Positions 34,042 through 43,252 of a stretch of DNA of 64,000 nucleotides are shown here, piece after piece. A program made the position numbers and the translations under genes. Below the pieces are notes generated by a model that searched no databases, was not told where the DNA came from, and saw only the letters and a program-made list of their open reading frames with translations. This DNA is from Streptomyces sp. NBC_00224. GTDB taxonomy: Bacteria > Actinomycetota > Actinomycetes > Streptomycetales > Streptomycetaceae. How positions within the stretch are numbered: position 1 is the stretch's first letter; each line of letters starts with the position of its first letter. Where the stretch lies: the NCBI RefSeq assembly GCF_041435195.1, contig NZ_CP108106.1:6115501-6179500 (forward strand), written 5' to 3'.

Positions 34042-35414
34042 AGTCGTACAAGGTCGCGGTCTGGAAGCTGGCCCTCAACCGGACCACGAAGAAGCCCAGC
34101 TACACCGTGCGGTGGGTGGTCGATGGCACTCCCATGAGTGCGTCGTACAAGACGAAGGCGCTGGCCGACCGCTTCCGGGCCAAGCTCCTCCGAGCCATCG
34201 ACAAGGGCGAGCCGTTCGACACAGTGACGGGCTTGCCCGACTCGCTGCGCGGAGGCAAGGCCGCTCTGTCCTTCCTGGAGCTGGCCATCAAGTACCTCGA
34301 CGGCCGATGGGCAGAGGCTGCCGCGAAGCAACGCGACAGCATGACGGACGCCCTGGCGACGGTCCTCCCCGCACTGGTCAAGGAAGTGCGGGGGAGACCT
34401 GACAACAGGACTGTCCGGCGTGCGCTCCGGTCGTACGTGCTGCCTCCCTCTCGCCGCGAGCGGGAGCGTCCGGACGAGATCACGGCGGCGGTCCGGTGGC
34501 TGGAGAAAGCTTCCCTGCCCGTGGCGGAACTCCAGGACATCGCTCGGGCCCATGAGCTGATCGACGTCCTCGGCCGGAAGCTCGACGGGAAGCCTGCGGC
34601 CACGCAGACGTACCGGCGGCGCCGGGCGGTCGTCTTCAACGCTCTGGAGTACGCGGTGGAGCTGGAGATGCTGCCGGGCAATCCACTCGGACGGGTTCGG
34701 CGCAAGCGCGGTCGCCGGGCCCTCCAGGAGGTCGACCGCCGTGTGGTGGTCAACCCGCGGCAGGCTCGGGAGCTCCTGGCGGCGGTGACCTACGTCGGCG
34801 GCTACAAGCGGGCGAGCGGCAGGCGGCTGAGGGCCTTCTTCGGCTGCCTGTACTACGCGGCCCTGCGACCGGAAGAGGCGCTTGGCCTCCGGCGTTCGGA
34901 CTGCTTCCTCCCTGAGGAGGGCTGGGGCCGGATCGAAGTGGCCGAGACCCGACCCACGGCAGGAAAGGCGTGGACCGACTCCGGCGAAGCGCACGACAGA
35001 CGTGGGTTGAAGCAGAGAGCGGAGGGCGCAGTCCGGATCGTGCCCATTCCGCCGCATCTGGTGCGGCTGCTCCAGGAGCACTTGGAGGAGTTTGACGCGG
35101 CCAAAGACGGCCGGATCTTCCAGAGCGAGCGGGGCAACGTCGTCGCGGCGTCCTCGTACTCCCGCGTCTGGAAGCAGACCCGAAAGCTGGCCTTCCTACC
35201 CGAACAGGTCTCGTCCGTCCTGGCCTTCCGGCCGTACGACCTGCGCCACGCGGGCGTCTCCCAGTGGCTCAACTCCGGCGTTCCAGCCGCAGAGGTGGCG
35301 GCCCGCGCCGGGCACTCCGTGGACGTGCTTCTCAAGATCTACGCCAAGTGCATCGACGGCCAGGAGCAGGAGATGAACAGCCGGATCATGGAAGGGCTCG
35401 GGGAGGTGGGATAG
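34038..35414 (+). CDS. int: Tyrosine site-specific integrase
   Basis: 458 residues. The core-binding domain (about 70-210) precedes the catalytic domain with R277 (ALRPEEALGL), R403 in YDLRHAGVSQWL, H426 in RAGHS and nucleophile Y435 in LLKIYAKC. An insertion of about 60 residues separates the first Arg from the second box, as in other AICE integrases. Starts at GTG overlapping xis. It lies 260 bases from tRNA-Arg, where the att core is. Confidence 0.93.
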   Translation: MKSYKVAVWKLALNRTTKKPSYTVRWVVDGTPMSASYKTKALADRFRAKLLRAIDKGEPFDTVTGLPDSLRGGKAALSFLELAIKYLDGRWAEAAAKQRDSMTDALATVLPALVKEVRGRPDNRTVRRALRSYVLPPSRRERERPDEITAAVRWLEKASLPVAELQDIARAHELIDVLGRKLDGKPAATQTYRRRRAVVFNALEYAVELEMLPGNPLGRVRRKRGRRALQEVDRRVVVNPRQARELLAAVTYVGGYKRASGRRLRAFFGCLYYAALRPEEALGLRRSDCFLPEEGWGRIEVAETRPTAGKAWTDSGEAHDRRGLKQRAEGAVRIVPIPPHLVRLLQEHLEEFDAAKDGRIFQSERGNVVAASSYSRVWKQTRKLAFLPEQVSSVLAFRPYDLRHAGVSQWLNSGVPAAEVAARAGHSVDVLLKIYAKCIDGQEQEMNSRIMEGLGEVG

Positions 35415-35455
35415 CCAAGGATCAACCCGGCCTGAAGGAACGCCTCGACCGCGTG

Positions 35456-35479
35456 AGCCCCGGAGAAATCCGGGGCTTT
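35456..35479 (+). terminator. Rho-independent terminator of the int operon
   Basis: AGCCCCGGA and TCCGGGGCT form a perfect 9-bp stem with a GAAA tetraloop, followed by TT. It lies 42 bases after the int stop. Confidence 0.8.
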
Positions 35480-35618
35480 CGTCGTGCGCGGACGCGTGCG
35501 CGCAGAGGTCCAGAAAGCCGCCTCTGAGCTGCGCCGACACCCTTCAACATCATCACGCTATTACAACGTGATCACTGTCATGCAGCCGCATTCGGCGGCA
35601 TCGACCCGCACACGCAAG

Positions 35619-35658
35619 AAGACCCCGCACCCAGCAAACTGGCTGGTGGCGGGGTCTT
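35619..35658 (-). terminator. Terminator downstream of tRNA-Arg
   Basis: AAGACCCCGC (35619-35628) pairs with GCGGGGTCTT (35649-35658), with an inner CCAG/CTGG stem. It follows the 3' end of the minus-strand tRNA by 17 bases and could also stop readthrough from int. Confidence 0.75.
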
Positions 35659-35675
35659 AGGCACCTACTAACAGG

Positions 35676-35747
35676 TGCCCCCGGCAGGATTCGAACCTGC
35701 GCACACGGCTCCGGAGGCCGTTGCTCTATCCCCTGAGCTACGGGGGC
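35676..35747 (-). tRNA. tRNA-Arg (anticodon CCG)
   Basis: 72 bases fold into a complete cloverleaf: acceptor GCCCCCG/CGGGGGC, D-arm GCTC/GAGC, anticodon stem ACGGC/GCCGT with loop CTCCGGA (anticodon CCG, arginine), T-arm GCAGG-TTCGAAT-CCTGC, discriminator A. CCA is not encoded. The 22-bp att core (35698-35719) covers most of the anticodon arm through the start of the T-stem. Confidence 0.95.
35698..35719 (+). repeat. Right copy of the 22-bp att direct repeat, inside tRNA-Arg
   Basis: Identical to 21198-21219. It lies in the anticodon arm and variable region of the tRNA, a common crossover site for AICE integrases, and adjoins the int gene side of the element. Confidence 0.8.
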
Positions 35748-35905
35748 GTTCACCGCGCTTGGCGGCGACGGGTTGAACACTACCAGCTCTCGTGGGGTGG
35801 CTGTGAACAGGTATTTCGCGTGGCCGGCGGGGGTGGGGTCCCCCGCAGGGGGCGGAAGTGGGGAAAACCCGGACGCGGCGACGTTCGCGGACCTAACCTC
35901 AAGAT

Positions 35906-36352
35906 GTGTCAGGCGTGTCCGGCCGGGTGCTTGTTGTCGACGACAACAAGGTCATCCGGCAGCTGATCAGGGTCAACCTTGAGCTGGAGGGCTTCGAGGT
36001 CGTGACCGCGGCTGATGGTGCCGAGTGTCTGGAAGTGGTGCACCGGGTCTGTCCGGATGTCATCACTCTCGACGTCGTGATGCCTCGGCTCGACGGGTTG
36101 CGTACCGCCGCGCGGCTGCGGGCGGACGCGCGTACGCGGCATCTGCCGCTCGCCATCATCAGTGCCTGTACGCAGTACGAGGTCGAGACCGGGCTCGCGG
36201 CCGGGGTGGACGCGTTCCTGGCCAAGCCCTTCGAGCCGGCCGAGCTCGTCAGGGTCGTACGGCAGCTGATGCACCGGGAGGCCCCGCCGTCCGCCGACGG
36301 CAACAGGCAGCCCGGACGGGCCGGGCGGGCGGCCGGTACGAGTCGCGGCTGA
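35906..36352 (+). CDS. Stand-alone response regulator (receiver domain only)
   Basis: 148 residues. Receiver domain about 6-124: VVDDNKVIRQ acidic pair, phosphorylated Asp in ITLDVVMPRLDG (about D56), Lys in FLAKPFEPAEL (about K107). No output domain; the last 24 residues are a disordered Arg/Gly/Pro tail. CheY-like single-domain regulators act by protein contact. No kinase neighbour. Confidence 0.85.
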   Translation: MSGVSGRVLVVDDNKVIRQLIRVNLELEGFEVVTAADGAECLEVVHRVCPDVITLDVVMPRLDGLRTAARLRADARTRHLPLAIISACTQYEVETGLAAGVDAFLAKPFEPAELVRVVRQLMHREAPPSADGNRQPGRAGRAAGTSRG

Positions 36353-36790
36353 GCCGCGTCAGTCGCGTCAGCAGAGGTGGGTACCGCCTTCGCCCCCGCC
36401 CCGGTGGGGTGGGCCCCATCCCGTCAGCTCCTCCGGCCCCGTCGACGGCAACAGGCCGCCCGGCCGGGCCGGCCGGGCGGCCGGGACCAGACGTGGCCGA
36501 GGGGTAGGGGGTAGGGGGAGCACCCAGCACCCCCTCGACCCGGGTAGCGTGCGCCCGTCCCGGGCATGGGCGAGCCCGACACCCCCGGCCCGCCGCACCC
36601 CGCATCCCCCCCACCCCCGGCAGGGCGGCCCCCCCCGGCAGGGCGGCCCCCCCCCCCGGCCCCGCCGCACCCCGCATGCCCGACCCCGGCCCCGCCGCAC
36701 CCCCCATTCCCCCCCGCCCCCCGGAGGGCCCCCGCCCACATCCCGAAACCGATTGGCCGCCCCACCCCCCCTCTCCCATACGCTTGTCCC
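36353..36790. other. Extremely C-rich intergenic region
   Basis: 438 bases with no gene. 36590-36730 is low-complexity, with the tandem-like unit CCCCGGCAGGGCGGCC repeated and runs of up to 12 C. Long open frames here are by-products of composition. The promoter of the ArgS-like gene should lie at the right end. Confidence 0.6.
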
Positions 36791-37777
36791 GTGACCCCCG
36801 CAGAGCTCTCCCGTACCGTCGTGCGTGCCGTGCGCAGCGCCGTCGACGAGGGTGTGCTCGCTGTCGCCGTGCCCGATGACGTCAAGGTCGAGCGGCCCCG
36901 GCCGGGTGGGGGAGGGGACTACGCCAGTGCTGTCGCGCTGAAGCTCGCCGCCTCCTCCGGGCTCGCGCCCCGCGCCGTGGCCGAGGCCCTGCGCGGGCGG
37001 CTCACCGGCGCCCCCGGGGTCGCGCGCGTCGACATCACCGGGCCGGGGTTCCTCAATTTCACCCTCGATGCCGGCCCCGCCGCCCACGACGAGCTCGTAC
37101 GCCGAGTGCTCGCGCTCGGGCCGCGCTACGGGTACGGCGACTCCCTCTCCGGGCAGCACACCTCCTTCGCCCCCGTCGACGAGCCCCGCGCCCTCGCCGT
37201 CACCTCCGTGGTCGTCGAGCTGCTGCGCTCACAGGGCGCCACCGCCGAGATCACCCCGTACGGGAATGAACGGCTCCACGTCCTCCCGGACCCGGAGATC
37301 GCACACCTCGCCGGTCCCCACGCCGCCCGCTGGGCCTACCTCCGCGCCGCCGCCCACGACCGGCCCGCCCCGGCCGCCGAGCTCCTCGCCCAGCGCGACA
37401 GCAATCCGTACTTCCGTGTGCGGTACGCGTACACCCGCACCCGCGCCCTCACCCGCAACGCCCACGCCCTCGGTATCGCCGAAAGCGCCCCCGGCGACCC
37501 CGGCGACCCGGACACCGCCGCCCCTCTCCTCACCCTCCTCACCGACCACCCCGACGTCCTCCTCCGCGCCGCTCGCCTGGCCGCCCCCGACCGGGTCGCG
37601 CGGCAGCTCGAAGGCATTGCCGACGCCGTTCTCGACTTCCAGCACACCGTGCTGCCGCTCGGGGACGAGAAACCCTTGGCCGCCCACCGTGCCCGGCTCG
37701 CGCTCGCCGAAGCCGCCGGGGCGGTGCTGGCCGGTGGCCTGTCCCTGTTCGGTATCGACGCCCCTGAATTCCTGTGA
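36791..37777 (+). CDS. Arginyl-tRNA-synthetase-related protein without catalytic domain (DALR)
   Basis: 328 residues from GTG. The N-terminal part (about 1-100: GDYASAVALKLAASSGLAPR; VDITGPGFLNFTLD) is the ArgRS additional domain that contacts the tRNA D-loop. The C-terminal part (about 200-328: NPYFRVRYAYTRTRALTRNA; VLDFQHTVLPLGDE) is the DALR anticodon-binding domain. The Rossmann core with HIGH and KMSKS motifs is missing, so it cannot charge tRNA by itself. It may bind tRNA-Arg in regulation or transfer. Followed by lysA after 36 bases. I recall the same gene before lysA in S. coelicolor. Confidence 0.8.
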   Translation: MTPAELSRTVVRAVRSAVDEGVLAVAVPDDVKVERPRPGGGGDYASAVALKLAASSGLAPRAVAEALRGRLTGAPGVARVDITGPGFLNFTLDAGPAAHDELVRRVLALGPRYGYGDSLSGQHTSFAPVDEPRALAVTSVVVELLRSQGATAEITPYGNERLHVLPDPEIAHLAGPHAARWAYLRAAAHDRPAPAAELLAQRDSNPYFRVRYAYTRTRALTRNAHALGIAESAPGDPGDPDTAAPLLTLLTDHPDVLLRAARLAAPDRVARQLEGIADAVLDFQHTVLPLGDEKPLAAHRARLALAEAAGAVLAGGLSLFGIDAPEFL

Positions 37778-37813
37778 ACTCGTGAGAGTCGTAAGAGTTG
37801 TGAGAGTGACAGC

Positions 37814-39205
37814 ATGAGCCGTTCCGCACACCCCGCCGGGCCCCGTCACGCCGACGTCCTTCCCGAAGGGCACTACTCGGCGCCGCCCGCCGACCTCAAC
37901 GCCCTTGATCCGAAGGTCTGGTCGCAGACCGTCGGACGCAACGACGACGGAGTCGCCACCGTCGCCGGGCTCGATGTCGCCTCGCTCGCCGAGGAGTTCG
38001 GGACCCCCGCGTACTTCCTCGACGAGGCCGACTTCCGCGCCCGCTGCCGCGCCTGGGCCGACGCCTTCGGCAAGGACGCCGATGTCTTCTACGCCGGGAA
38101 GGCCTTCCTCTCCCGCGCCATCGTGCGGTGGCTCCACGAGGAGGGGCTCAACCTCGACGTCTGCTCCGGCACCGAACTCGCCACCGCCCTCTCCGCCGGA
38201 ATGCCCGCCGAGCGGATCGCCTTCCATGGCAACAACAAGTCCGAAGGTGAGATTCGGCGGGCCGTCGAGGTCGGGGTCGGGCGCATCGTCCTCGACTCCT
38301 TCCAGGAGATCGTCCGCGTCGCCCACATCGCCCAGGGCCTCGGCAAGCGCCAGCGCGTCCAGATCCGCGTGACCGTGGGCGTCGAGGCGCACACCCACGA
38401 GTTCATTGCCACCGCTCATGAAGATCAGAAGTTCGGGATCGCCCTCGCCGGGGGGCAGGCCGCCGAGGCCGTGCGGCGGGCGCTGAAGCTGGATGGGCTT
38501 GAGCTCATCGGCATTCACTCCCACATCGGGTCTCAGATCTTCGACATGGCGGGGTTCGAGGTGTCCGCCCGGCGCGTTGTCCAGCTCCTCGCCGACGTTC
38601 GTGACGAGCACGGTGTCGAGCTGCCCGAGATCGACCTCGGCGGCGGGCTCGGCATCGCGTACACCTCCGACGACGACCCCCGCGAGCCGCACGAGATCGC
38701 CAAGGCGCTCAACGAGATCGTCACCCGCGAGTGCGAGGCCGCCGGGCTGCGCACGCCGCGCATCTCCGTCGAGCCGGGGCGCGCGATCGTCGGACCCAGT
38801 GCCTTCACGCTGTACGAAGTCGGGACGATCAAGCCGCTTGAGGGCTTGCGGACGTACGTCAGTGTCGACGGCGGGATGTCCGACAACATTCGGACCGCCC
38901 TGTACGACGCCGAGTACTCCGTCTCGCTCGTCTCGCGCACCTCCGACGCCGAGCCGATGCTGGTACGGGTCGTGGGCAAGCACTGCGAGAGCGGCGACAT
39001 CGTCGTACGGGACGCGTTCCTGCCCGCCGACCTGGCGCCCGGCGACCTCCTCGCGGTGCCGGCCACCGGCGCGTACTGCCGCTCCATGGCCAGCAACTAC
39101 AACCACGCGCTGCGCCCGCCGGTCGTCGCGGTCCGCGACGGCGAGGCACGCGTGATCGTCCGGCGCGAGACCGAGGAAGATCTCCTGCGGCTCGACCTCG
39201 GATGA
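37814..39205 (+). CDS. lysA: Diaminopimelate decarboxylase
   Basis: 463 residues, fold-III PLP enzyme; converts meso-diaminopimelate to L-lysine. The PLP lysine is in [11 protein letters not shown] (about residue 96). The glycine-rich phosphate site is [10 protein letters not shown] (about 274-283), and GKHCESGD (about 390) carries the active-site Cys from the partner subunit. Length fits the actinobacterial form. No Shine-Dalgarno of strength; ATG preferred by alignment. Confidence 0.95.
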   Translation: MSRSAHPAGPRHADVLPEGHYSAPPADLNALDPKVWSQTVGRNDDGVATVAGLDVASLAEEFGTPAYFLDEADFRARCRAWADAFGKDADVFYAGKAFLSRAIVRWLHEEGLNLDVCSGTELATALSAGMPAERIAFHGNNKSEGEIRRAVEVGVGRIVLDSFQEIVRVAHIAQGLGKRQRVQIRVTVGVEAHTHEFIATAHEDQKFGIALAGGQAAEAVRRALKLDGLELIGIHSHIGSQIFDMAGFEVSARRVVQLLADVRDEHGVELPEIDLGGGLGIAYTSDDDPREPHEIAKALNEIVTRECEAAGLRTPRISVEPGRAIVGPSAFTLYEVGTIKPLEGLRTYVSVDGGMSDNIRTALYDAEYSVSLVSRTSDAEPMLVRVVGKHCESGDIVVRDAFLPADLAPGDLLAVPATGAYCRSMASNYNHALRPPVVAVRDGEARVIVRRETEEDLLRLDLG

Positions 39206-39256
39206 TGAATAAATGAATAGATCGATGAATAAATAGTGGAATATGTGTCTCAGGAT

Positions 39257-39285
39257 CCGGACGGAGGGCGGAAACCTCCGTCCGG
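39257..39285 (+). terminator. Hairpin terminator after lysA
   Basis: CCGGACGGAGG (39257-39267) pairs perfectly with CCTCCGTCCGG (39275-39285) over the loop GCGGAAA. It separates lysA from hom. Confidence 0.7.
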
Positions 39286-39346
39286 TGAGTGAGACTGGTT
39301 CGTATTCAAGCTGGTAGTTCAGGCTGGTAGAAGGAAACGAGGTCGG

Positions 39347-40639
39347 ATGATGCGTACGCGTCCGCTGAAGGTGGCGCTGCTGGGCTGTGGAGTGGTCGGC
39401 TCAGAGGTGGCGCGCATCATGACGACGCACGCCGACGACCTCACGGCGCGCATCGGCGCGCCCGTCGAGCTCGCCGGTGTCGCCGTGCGCCGGCCCTCGA
39501 AGGTGCGCGAGGGCATCGACCCCGCCCTCGTCACCACCGACGCCACCGCCCTTGTCAAACGCGGCGACATCGACGTCATCATCGAGGTCATCGGGGGCAT
39601 CGAGCCCGCCCGTACGCTGATCACCACCGCCTTCGAGCACGGCGCCTCCGTCGTCTCCGCCAACAAGGCGCTGCTCGCCCAGGACGGCGCCGCGCTGCAC
39701 GCCGCCGCCAACGAGCACGGGCGGGATCTGTACTACGAGGCGGCGGTGGCGGGTGCCATCCCGCTCATCCGGCCGCTGCGCGAGTCGCTCGCCGGTGACA
39801 AGGTCAACCGGGTGCTCGGCATCGTCAACGGCACCACCAACTTCATCCTCGACAAGATGGACTCGACGGGCGCCGGGTACCAGGAGGCCCTCGACGAGGC
39901 CACCGCCCTGGGGTACGCGGAGGCCGACCCGACCGCCGACGTCGAGGGCTTCGACGCCGCCGCCAAGGCCGCCATCCTCGCCGGGATCGCCTTCCACACC
40001 CGGGTCCGGCTCGACGACGTCTACCGCGAGGGCATGGCCGAGGTCACCGCCGCCGACTTCGCCTCGGCGAAGGAGATGGGCTGCACCATCAAGCTGCTCG
40101 CCATCTGCGAGCGGGCCGCGGACGGCGGTTCCGTCACTGCCCGCGTGCACCCGGCGATGATCCCGCTCGACCACCCGCTGGCCTCCGTGCGCGGCGCGTA
40201 CAACGCCGTGTTCGTCGAGGCCGAGGCCGCCGGTCAGCTGATGTTCTACGGGCCGGGCGCGGGCGGCGCGCCGACCGCCTCCGCGGTCCTGGGCGACCTG
40301 GTCGCGGTCTGCCGCAACAAGCTCGCCGAGTCCACCGGGCCCGGTGAGTCGGCGTACACCCAGCTGCCCGTGAGCCCCATGGGCGACGTGGTGACGCGCT
40401 ACCACATCAGCCTCGACGTGGCCGACAAACCGGGTGTGCTCGCCCAGGTGGCCACCGTCTTCGCCGAGCACGGGGTGTCCATCGACACCGTCCGCCAGCA
40501 GGGGAAGGACGGCGAGGCGTCCCTCGTCGTCGTCACCCACCGCGCGGCCGACGCGGCCCTCACCGGGACCGTGGACGTCCTGCGGGGGCTCGACACCGTG
40601 CGGGGTGTCGCCAGCATCATGCGTGTTGAAGGGGAGTAA
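39347..40639 (+). CDS. hom: Homoserine dehydrogenase
   Basis: 430 residues; reduces aspartate semialdehyde to homoserine, the branch to threonine and methionine. NAD(P)-binding motif LLGCGVVGSEVARIM at about 8-22; substrate motif EAAVAGAIPLIRPL (about 131-144) and NGTTNFIL (about 161-168). A C-terminal ACT domain (about 350-430: SLDVADKPGVLAQVATVFAE) senses threonine. Followed by thrC after 6 bases. Confidence 0.95.
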   Translation: MMRTRPLKVALLGCGVVGSEVARIMTTHADDLTARIGAPVELAGVAVRRPSKVREGIDPALVTTDATALVKRGDIDVIIEVIGGIEPARTLITTAFEHGASVVSANKALLAQDGAALHAAANEHGRDLYYEAAVAGAIPLIRPLRESLAGDKVNRVLGIVNGTTNFILDKMDSTGAGYQEALDEATALGYAEADPTADVEGFDAAAKAAILAGIAFHTRVRLDDVYREGMAEVTAADFASAKEMGCTIKLLAICERAADGGSVTARVHPAMIPLDHPLASVRGAYNAVFVEAEAAGQLMFYGPGAGGAPTASAVLGDLVAVCRNKLAESTGPGESAYTQLPVSPMGDVVTRYHISLDVADKPGVLAQVATVFAEHGVSIDTVRQQGKDGEASLVVVTHRAADAALTGTVDVLRGLDTVRGVASIMRVEGE

Positions 40640-40645
40640 CGAGCA

Positions 40646-41704
40646 ATGACCCACCAGTGGCGCGGAATCATCGAGGAGTACCGGGACCGGCTCCCCGTCT
40701 CCGCTACGACCCCGGTCGTCACCCTCCGCGAGGGCGGCACACCGCTCGTGCCCGCGCAGGTGCTCTCCGAGCGCACGGGCTGCGAGGTCCACCTCAAGGT
40801 CGAGGGCGCCAACCCGACCGGGTCCTTCAAGGACCGCGGGATGACGATGGCGATCTCCCGGGCGAAGGAGGAGGGCGCGAAGGCGGTCATCTGCGCCTCC
40901 ACCGGCAACACCTCCGCCTCCGCGGCCGCCTACGCGGTACGGGCCGGCATGGTCTGCGCCGTGCTGGTGCCGCAGGGCAAGATCGCGCTCGGCAAGATGG
41001 GCCAGGCGCTGGTCCACGGGGCGAAGATCCTCCAGGTGGACGGGAACTTCGACGACTGCCTGACGCTGGCGCGCAGCCTCTCCGACAACTACCCGGTGGC
41101 GCTGGTCAATTCGGTCAACCCGGTCCGTATCGAGGGCCAGAAGACCGCCGCGTTCGAGATCGTGGACATGCTCGGCGACGCGCCCGACATCCATGTGCTT
41201 CCCGTGGGCAACGCGGGCAACATCACGGCGTACTGGCGGGGGTACCGGGAGTACGCGGCGGACAAGGTGTCCACCCGCGCGCCCCGCATGTGGGGCTTCC
41301 AGGCCTCCGGTTCGGCGCCGATCGTGCGCGGCGAGGTGGTCAAGGACCCGTCCACGATCGCCACCGCGATTCGCATCGGCAACCCGGCGTCCTGGCAGTT
41401 CGCGGAGGCCGCGCGCGATGAATCGGGCGGTCTCATCGACGAGGTGACGGACCGTGAGATCCTGCGGGCCTACCGGCTGCTGGCCGCCCAGGAGGGTGTC
41501 TTCGTGGAGCCCTCGTCGGCCGCCTCGGTCGCCGGTCTGCTCAAGGCCGCCGAGCAGGGTCTGGTCGACCCCGGCCAGACGATCGTGTGCACGGTCACCG
41601 GCAACGGCCTCAAGGACCCGGACTGGGCCGTCGCGGGCGCTCCGCAGCCGGTCACGGTCCCGGTGGACGCGGCGGTCGCGGCCGAGCGCCTCGGTCTGGC
41701 GTAG
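40646..41704 (+). CDS. thrC: Threonine synthase
   Basis: 352 residues, fold-II PLP enzyme turning O-phosphohomoserine into threonine. The PLP lysine is in [11 protein letters not shown] (about K59); the phosphate-binding loop is [13 protein letters not shown] (about 189-201). GGAGTAACGAGCA precedes the ATG. Co-transcribed with hom; thrB follows after 229 bases, probably from its own promoter. Confidence 0.95.
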   Translation: MTHQWRGIIEEYRDRLPVSATTPVVTLREGGTPLVPAQVLSERTGCEVHLKVEGANPTGSFKDRGMTMAISRAKEEGAKAVICASTGNTSASAAAYAVRAGMVCAVLVPQGKIALGKMGQALVHGAKILQVDGNFDDCLTLARSLSDNYPVALVNSVNPVRIEGQKTAAFEIVDMLGDAPDIHVLPVGNAGNITAYWRGYREYAADKVSTRAPRMWGFQASGSAPIVRGEVVKDPSTIATAIRIGNPASWQFAEAARDESGGLIDEVTDREILRAYRLLAAQEGVFVEPSSAASVAGLLKAAEQGLVDPGQTIVCTVTGNGLKDPDWAVAGAPQPVTVPVDAAVAAERLGLA

Positions 41705-41933
41705 GCAAAACCCGTACAACCTCGTGCAACTAGGCACGTAGGGGCGCAGGGGGCTCGCGACACGCATCGTGCGCCTCCTGTGCGCCCTATGTCGCCACTG
41801 AACCTTCCTTCGATAGGCTGTACCCAACCCACCCCGCCGCATATGCCGCGGTGCAGTTGCCCACGTGGCCGTCGGGTCTTGGGTACCTCTTCGAAAATCT
41901 CGCAGCAGTCTCACAAGGAGAGTCATCAGAGCG

Positions 41934-42851
41934 ATGGCCGGTCCCGCATTCCGCGCCGCCGCCGTACGGGTGCGCGTTCCCGCCACCAGTGCCAACCTCG
42001 GCCCGGGCTTCGACGCCCTGGGCCTGTCACTGGGGCTCTACGACGACGTGGTCGTCCGCGTCGCCGACTCCGGCCTGCACATCGACATCGCGGGCGAGGG
42101 CGCCGAGACGCTGCCCCGCGACGAGAGCCACCTCCTCGTACGGTCGCTGCGCACCGCGTTCGACCTGCTCGGCGGGCAGCCGCGCGGCCTTGAGGTCGTC
42201 TGCGCCAACCGCATCCCGCACGGCCGGGGCCTGGGCTCCTCGTCGGCCGCCATCTGCGCCGGCATCGTCGCGGCGCGCGCGGTGACCATAGGCGGCGACG
42301 CCAGACTCGACGACGCCGCGCTGCTTGAGCTGGCCACCGAGATCGAGGGCCACCCCGACAACGTCGCGGCCTGTCTGCTCGGCGGGTTCACGCTCTCCTG
42401 GATGGAGGGGGGAGCGGCGCGGGCCATCAGGATGGACCCCGCGGATTCCGTCGTTCCGGTGGTCTTCGTCCCCGGCAAGCCGGTGCTGACGGAGACCGCG
42501 CGGGGACTGCTGCCGCGCACCGTCCCGCACGGGGACGCGGCGGCCAACGCCGGGCGTGCGGCACTGCTCGTGGAGGCGCTGACCAGGCGCCCCGAGCTGC
42601 TGCTCCCGGCCACCGAGGACCGGCTCCACCAGGAATACCGGGCACCCGCCATGCCCGAGAGTGTGGCGCTGGTCAACCGGCTGCGGGCGGACGGCGTCCC
42701 CGCAGTCATCTCCGGCGCGGGGCCCACGGTCCTGGCGCTGGTCGAGGACGGTGCGGCCGACAAGGTCGCACGGCTGGCGGGCGACGGGTGGGCCGCGAAC
42801 AGGCTCCGCCTCGACGCCTCGGGCGCGAGCGTCCTGCCACTGGGCTCCTAG
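41934..42851 (+). CDS. thrB: Homoserine kinase
   Basis: 305 residues, GHMP kinase; phosphorylates homoserine. Motif 1 VPATSANLGPGFDALGLSLG (about 14-33), ATP loop PHGRGLGSSSAAI (about 92-104), motif 3 ISGAGPTVLAL (about 258-268). The ATG at 41934 has AAGGAG 13 bases upstream, a long spacing, but no better start is seen. Confidence 0.94.
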   Translation: MAGPAFRAAAVRVRVPATSANLGPGFDALGLSLGLYDDVVVRVADSGLHIDIAGEGAETLPRDESHLLVRSLRTAFDLLGGQPRGLEVVCANRIPHGRGLGSSSAAICAGIVAARAVTIGGDARLDDAALLELATEIEGHPDNVAACLLGGFTLSWMEGGAARAIRMDPADSVVPVVFVPGKPVLTETARGLLPRTVPHGDAAANAGRAALLVEALTRRPELLLPATEDRLHQEYRAPAMPESVALVNRLRADGVPAVISGAGPTVLALVEDGAADKVARLAGDGWAANRLRLDASGASVLPLGS

Positions 42852-43252
42852 GGCCTTCAGGGCAGGACGCGCGGCTTGCCGGTGAACGAGAGGGGGAATG
42901 TTTGTTGGATCCGGTAGTGTTAACCTCAAGTCTGCATCGGTCGTCATTGTGGCGCGGTGCTTCGTGTCCCCTTCAGGGACCGCCTTTCTTCCGGGAGCCT
43001 CCCAAACTGCCTGCGCAGCCTGCCTGAGCAGTTTCCGAGCACGCTCCGGAACCCGGCACGACACCCCCCGCTTTTCCCAGGGGGCCGAGTAGGGGAACTC
43101 GGGCCGGACCCCACGCACGTTTATCTCTCCGCCGTACGCGGCGGACCACCGCCCCGGCACGGTCAGTGACCCCAGGTCACGAGCCGCGTTCGGACAGCAC
43201 AACCGGTCGCCGAGCCAGACAGGCCGACGTCCGCTCCAGGGAAGGACCCTTC
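42852..43252 (+). promoter_or_regulatory. Long leader of rho
   Basis: 401 bases with no gene. Transcription from the SigR-like promoter at 42894 would give a leader of about 320 bases, C-rich and poorly structured in places (possible Rho-binding sites for autoregulation), with a GTGACC/GGTCAC hairpin at 43166-43180. Autoregulation is inferred from other bacteria. Confidence 0.45.
42894..42921 (+). promoter_or_regulatory. SigR-type promoter match upstream of rho
   Basis: GGGAAT (42894-42899), 19 bases, GTT (42919-42921) fits the SigR consensus GGGAAT-N18/19-GTT. A housekeeping -10-like TAGTGT overlaps at 42915-42920, so a SigHrdB promoter is also possible. Confidence 0.45.

Larger units (their letters stand above)
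21198..35719 (+). mobile_element. Integrative and conjugative element (AICE, pSAM2 type) at tRNA-Arg(CCG)
   Basis: A 22-bp direct repeat bounds 14.5 kb, the right copy lying inside tRNA-Arg. The interior carries the diagnostic AICE set in order: GntR repressor, SCO3933-type protein, FtsK/TraB, small Spd-like genes, RepSA, Xis, Int, with int next to the tRNA. S. coelicolor has an AICE with its integrase at SCO5349, next to the same response-regulator/ArgS-like/lysA neighbourhood (from memory). Transfer would be as double-stranded DNA by TraB. The left accessory part includes regulators, a phosphotransferase and an AT-richer defence-like cassette. The left boundary is less certain than the right. 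Confidence 0.82.

Noticed and set aside
36566..36790. Proline-rich N-terminal extension of the ArgS-like protein
   Set aside because: The frame is open only because of C-rich low complexity. Family homology begins at the GTG at 36791.
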